NCBI GenBank assembly: GCA_937901905.1
Contig: CALDIF010000055.1
Coordinates: forward strand, 1-34,699
Reading direction: 5' to 3'
Length of the DNA stretch: 34,699 nucleotides
From: an uncultured Porphyromonadaceae bacterium
GTDB taxonomy: Bacteria; Bacteroidota; Bacteroidia; Bacteroidales; Muribaculaceae
Below are positions 32,842 through 34,699 of this stretch, piece after piece (the first letter of the stretch is position 1; each line of letters starts with the position of its first letter). The notes under the pieces are model-generated. The model made no database searches and was not told the origin of the DNA. It was given only the letters and a program-made list of their open reading frames with translations. A program made the translations under genes and the position numbers.

Positions 32842-33451
32842 AATTGACTTTAACCTTGAAGCCGAGTTTTTCCGAAAGGCAATACTGGAGGTTGAACCGA
32901 ACTTCAACATCGAGAAAGCCGACAAGCGCATTCTCAACAGCATCTTCGCCTGGGTGTGGAAAAGCAGCGGCATGAACTCGCTCGGGCTGGACTTCAACAA
33001 GGGATTGTTTTTCTACGGCTCGCTGGGACGTGGCAAGACCATGACACTGCTCGCACTGCGAAAATACCTCATCGGGCTGCATAACCGCATCTATCGGCTC
33101 AATCGTGTTGACTACCGATTGGGGACGTTCTGGATGTCGGCAAGTGAACTTGCCAACCTATACGCCGCCGACGGACAACCGGCACTGACGAGATTCTACG
33201 ACCGTGATTGCTGCCTGTTCATTGACGAGCTGGGACGCGAGCCGAACCCGGCAAACAATTTCGGAACGAAACTGGACGTCATTCAGTTCTTGTTGCAGAT
33301 GCGCTACGACCACCGCCATACCAGCGTCACCCACATCACAACCAACTTGTCGCTCGAAGACATGGCGCAGGTCTATGGCAACTATATCGCAGACCGGTGC
33401 CTTGAATTGTTCAACTTCATCGAGTTCAGGGGCGAGAGTTTCAGACGGTGA
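32744..33451 (+). CDS. DnaC-like helicase loader ATPase
   Basis: A 235-residue AAA+ ATPase. Walker A is FYGSLGRGKTMTL, Walker B is CCLFIDELG, and a sensor-1 stretch VTHITTNLSLEDM with an arginine-rich C-terminal region (GNYIADRCLEL) follows, as in DnaC/IstB-type loaders. It likely loads the host replicative helicase on the element's origin with the preceding organiser protein. Possible starts are a GTG at 32717, ATGs at 32744 and 32834; the last overlaps the upstream stop by 8 bases. I give 32744 as a compromise. It lacks a zinc-binding N-terminus seen in some loaders. MuB-type function is less likely because no MuA gene is next to it. Confidence 0.75.
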   Translation: MGDVPQEIKKIIMRAARSQIPFQEQKYTEQMSKIDFNLEAEFFRKAILEVEPNFNIEKADKRILNSIFAWVWKSSGMNSLGLDFNKGLFFYGSLGRGKTMTLLALRKYLIGLHNRIYRLNRVDYRLGTFWMSASELANLYAADGQPALTRFYDRDCCLFIDELGREPNPANNFGTKLDVIQFLLQMRYDHRHTSVTHITTNLSLEDMAQVYGNYIADRCLELFNFIEFRGESFRR

Positions 33452-33502
33452 GCTGCCGCAGGTCTTTTCACGAACAAAACGGACAATGTAAATTTGCCCA
33501 TC

Positions 33503-33985
33503 ATGAGCGGGATTTTAATATATATAAAACTGGAACCGTGGCTCGCACAATGGGTCATGAATGAGCAGGGAGGCAACCCGATTCGCTTCAACCGAAAGTC
33601 TACCGAGCACAACATCCTCCAGACTTTCCTCATCAGGCTGCCTTATGGCTCTATGCCAAACCTGCCCGGGGAGAACAAGGTGCCCATCGAGCTGCCACAC
33701 TTCAAGCACAAGGACGTGAGAGTTTACAACTACCTGCCGAGAAAGGCGCAGAACGCCTTGAAGCGGTGCATACGCAACCGCTTCGTGATTGACCTGTGGC
33801 AAGACCTGCACCAGTTCGGCTACATAGGTAAACGGAAACAAGACTTGATTTATGCGTGGATGGAGGCTCACGGCATCACACCCACTGAAACCAACTTCTT
33901 TGCCCTGCAAAAAATCTATCAGCGGAAACGTGAAGCCTACCGCAAGCAGAAATTCAAGGAAAATCTTCCCGACTTTGGTCACTGA
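33503..33985 (+). CDS. conserved mobile-element hypothetical protein
   Basis: A 160-residue cytoplasmic protein of a type I have seen in Bacteroides prophages and integrative elements without known function. N-terminal half: IYIKLEPWLAQWVMNEQGG, then PIELPHFKHKDVRVYNYLPRK. C-terminal half: helical and basic (IRNRFVIDLWQDLHQFGYIGKRKQDLIYAW, then a KIYQRKREAYRKQK tail), likely to contact nucleic acid. It follows the loader by about 50 bases. The ATG at 33503 is used; a TTG at 33494 is in frame. Confidence 0.6.
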   Translation: MSGILIYIKLEPWLAQWVMNEQGGNPIRFNRKSTEHNILQTFLIRLPYGSMPNLPGENKVPIELPHFKHKDVRVYNYLPRKAQNALKRCIRNRFVIDLWQDLHQFGYIGKRKQDLIYAWMEAHGITPTETNFFALQKIYQRKREAYRKQKFKENLPDFGH

Positions 33986-34038
33986 AAATCGGAGAGTTTC
34001 CGCCACTTTTATCAACTTTATTCAACTTTGTGCAAAAC

Positions 34039-34473
34039 ATGAAGATAACTCAATCACTGCCAGGCATTAAGTTTATCGGCTTCGTCGAATCCGACAAACT
34101 GCAACGTGAAATGATGCTCAAAGCACTCGCCAACTTGCCGGTGGGCATCTTCACCGACATCACGCCGATAGTGTTCTGCGGTGTGCCCACCTGCGAGGCG
34201 GTATCTACGTATAACAACAACGGCAGGATTGAGCAAACCACTCTGCGCTTCAAGACCCTCGACGCACTGCCCACAAGCCGACACGTCGCCTTTATCGTCA
34301 CAGACTGCAACGGACAGTCCTACGTCATCGGGCAGCGTGAGAAGCCTCGCCCTATCGTGAAAGTCACGCGCGACACAGGAACGCCTGACGGCGATCCTGC
34401 CGTCGCCACGGTCGAGGTCACGCTCTATGCGCAGAAGTCGTTAATCCCCTGCAATATAAGCATGTTATTTTAG
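34039..34473 (+). CDS. hypothetical protein of the mobile element
   Basis: A 144-residue protein without signal peptide or membrane segment. It is predicted mixed alpha/beta with a beta-rich C-terminus (TSRHVAFIVTDCNGQSYVIGQ, TVEVTLYAQKSLIPC). I do not recognise the family; beta-rich small proteins at this place occur among phage structural or accessory genes, but nothing here proves that. It is the last gene of the rightward operon, followed by a terminator hairpin. The ATG at 34039 is chosen; a GTG at 34030 is in frame. Confidence 0.55.
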   Translation: MKITQSLPGIKFIGFVESDKLQREMMLKALANLPVGIFTDITPIVFCGVPTCEAVSTYNNNGRIEQTTLRFKTLDALPTSRHVAFIVTDCNGQSYVIGQREKPRPIVKVTRDTGTPDGDPAVATVEVTLYAQKSLIPCNISMLF

Positions 34474-34482
34474 ATATTCATT

Positions 34483-34507
34483 TTGTAAAAATCCAACCTT
34501 TTTACAA
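34483..34507. repeat. 9-bp inverted repeat TTGTAAAAA/TTTTTACAA
   Basis: Arms 34483-34491 and 34499-34507, loop TCCAACC. It could be a factor-dependent stop or a binding site. The loop and part of each arm form the 13-mer AAAATCCAACCTT, which also occurs at 31339-31351, just before the XRE gene start. Confidence 0.55.
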
Positions 34508-34511
34508 TCAG

Positions 34512-34555
34512 GGCGGCTGTCGTTGTGAAACGATGGCCGTCATCTTTATTTGACC
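34512..34555 (+). terminator. terminator of the rightward early operon
   Basis: Arms 34512-34524 and 34529-34541 pair over 13 positions with three G-T wobbles, loop GTGA, followed by ATCTTTATTTG. It lies about 40 bases after the last stop. The remaining bases to 34699 show no gene. Confidence 0.75.
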
Positions 34556-34699
34556 CTCAATCTCGATTAGATAAAATTGGCTGCACCTTAACAAATTCAA
34601 ACCTGTTTGATTTGTATTCGGTTTGCTCAATTTTTGAGGAGAGGGGTGTTCGTAACCTCACGGCTTGTTTTACGGCTCTTGGGCAAGGGTGCTTTGATG

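Larger units (their letters stand above)
30785..34699. mobile_element. left end of an integrated prophage or integrative element
   Basis: Starts at the tRNA-Gly 3' fragment and runs to the window edge. It holds a repressor-like XRE gene opposed to a plus-strand early region: Cro-like HTH, excisionase-like HTH, replisome organiser-like, DnaC-like loader and two unknown genes. This layout fits the control and replication module of a temperate phage or a related integrative element. No integrase, terminase, capsid, relaxase or conjugation gene is inside the window, so the class is open. Confidence 0.75.

Noticed and set aside
1..34699. CRISPR array, insertion sequence, rRNA operon
   Set aside because: No regularly spaced direct repeats with unique spacers, no transposase with terminal inverted repeats, and no rRNA signature were found on either strand.

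Overview
The window looks like a chromosomal segment of a gut Bacteroidales bacterium, most likely of the Muribaculaceae (S24-7) type. The evidence is moderate GC content, start codons without Shine-Dalgarno sequences, many promoters with the Bacteroidetes -7 element TAnnTTTG (in several cases with TTTG 19-20 bp upstream), a secreted endonuclease with dockerin-like repeats and a C-terminal sorting-like tail, DUF3078 barrel and YidC proteins of Bacteroidetes type, and the neighbouring pyrG-yidC genes. The species assignment is inference from gene content; no rRNA gene is present.

Positions 1-30784 read as ordinary chromosome. Left to right: the 5' part of a minus-strand gene whose product carries QGQYP pentapeptide repeats; a membrane-anchored unknown protein; rlmN (23S rRNA/tRNA A2503/A37 methylation); a secreted endonuclease I-like nuclease; aqpZ; fabD (minus strand), separated from aqpZ by a perfect bidirectional terminator; an ABC-F ATPase of the Uup type; a sodium:alanine symporter; a GT4 glycosyltransferase; asd (minus); pyrG-yidC; a GH25 lysozyme-like protein; several exported proteins including a DUF3078 barrel; a decayed regulator; an NlpC/P60 peptidase; deoD; a CPA2 cation:proton antiporter and an MgtC-like protein (minus); then queF-queC and an AlkZ-related protein. 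asd and pyrG diverge from a perfect 24-bp inverted repeat in which the two promoters are mirror images. mgtC-like and queF diverge from a smaller version of the same arrangement.

After the queuosine genes the coding density falls. Positions 29268-30784 hold a strong candidate for an unannotated structured small RNA (promoter at 29492-29523, long-range helix, terminator at 29697-29745), a decayed surface-protein gene that keeps only its signal peptide start and dockerin end, and AT-rich sequence. A second decayed gene at 21441-22146 shows the same pattern: both ends kept, middle lost, frame shifted.

From 30785 to the right edge lies one end of an integrated element. It begins with the 3' half of a tRNA-Gly(CCC), the usual footprint of a tyrosine-recombinase integration. 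This is followed by an array of GTACAAGGT sites, a minus-strand XRE repressor-like gene, a control region with three operator-like repeats spaced exactly 22 bp apart, and a plus-strand early operon (Cro-like HTH, excisionase-like HTH, replisome organiser-like protein, DnaC-like ATPase, two unknowns) closed by a terminator at 34512-34555. The integrase and the other end of the element are outside the window, so whether it is a prophage or a conjugative element cannot be decided here.
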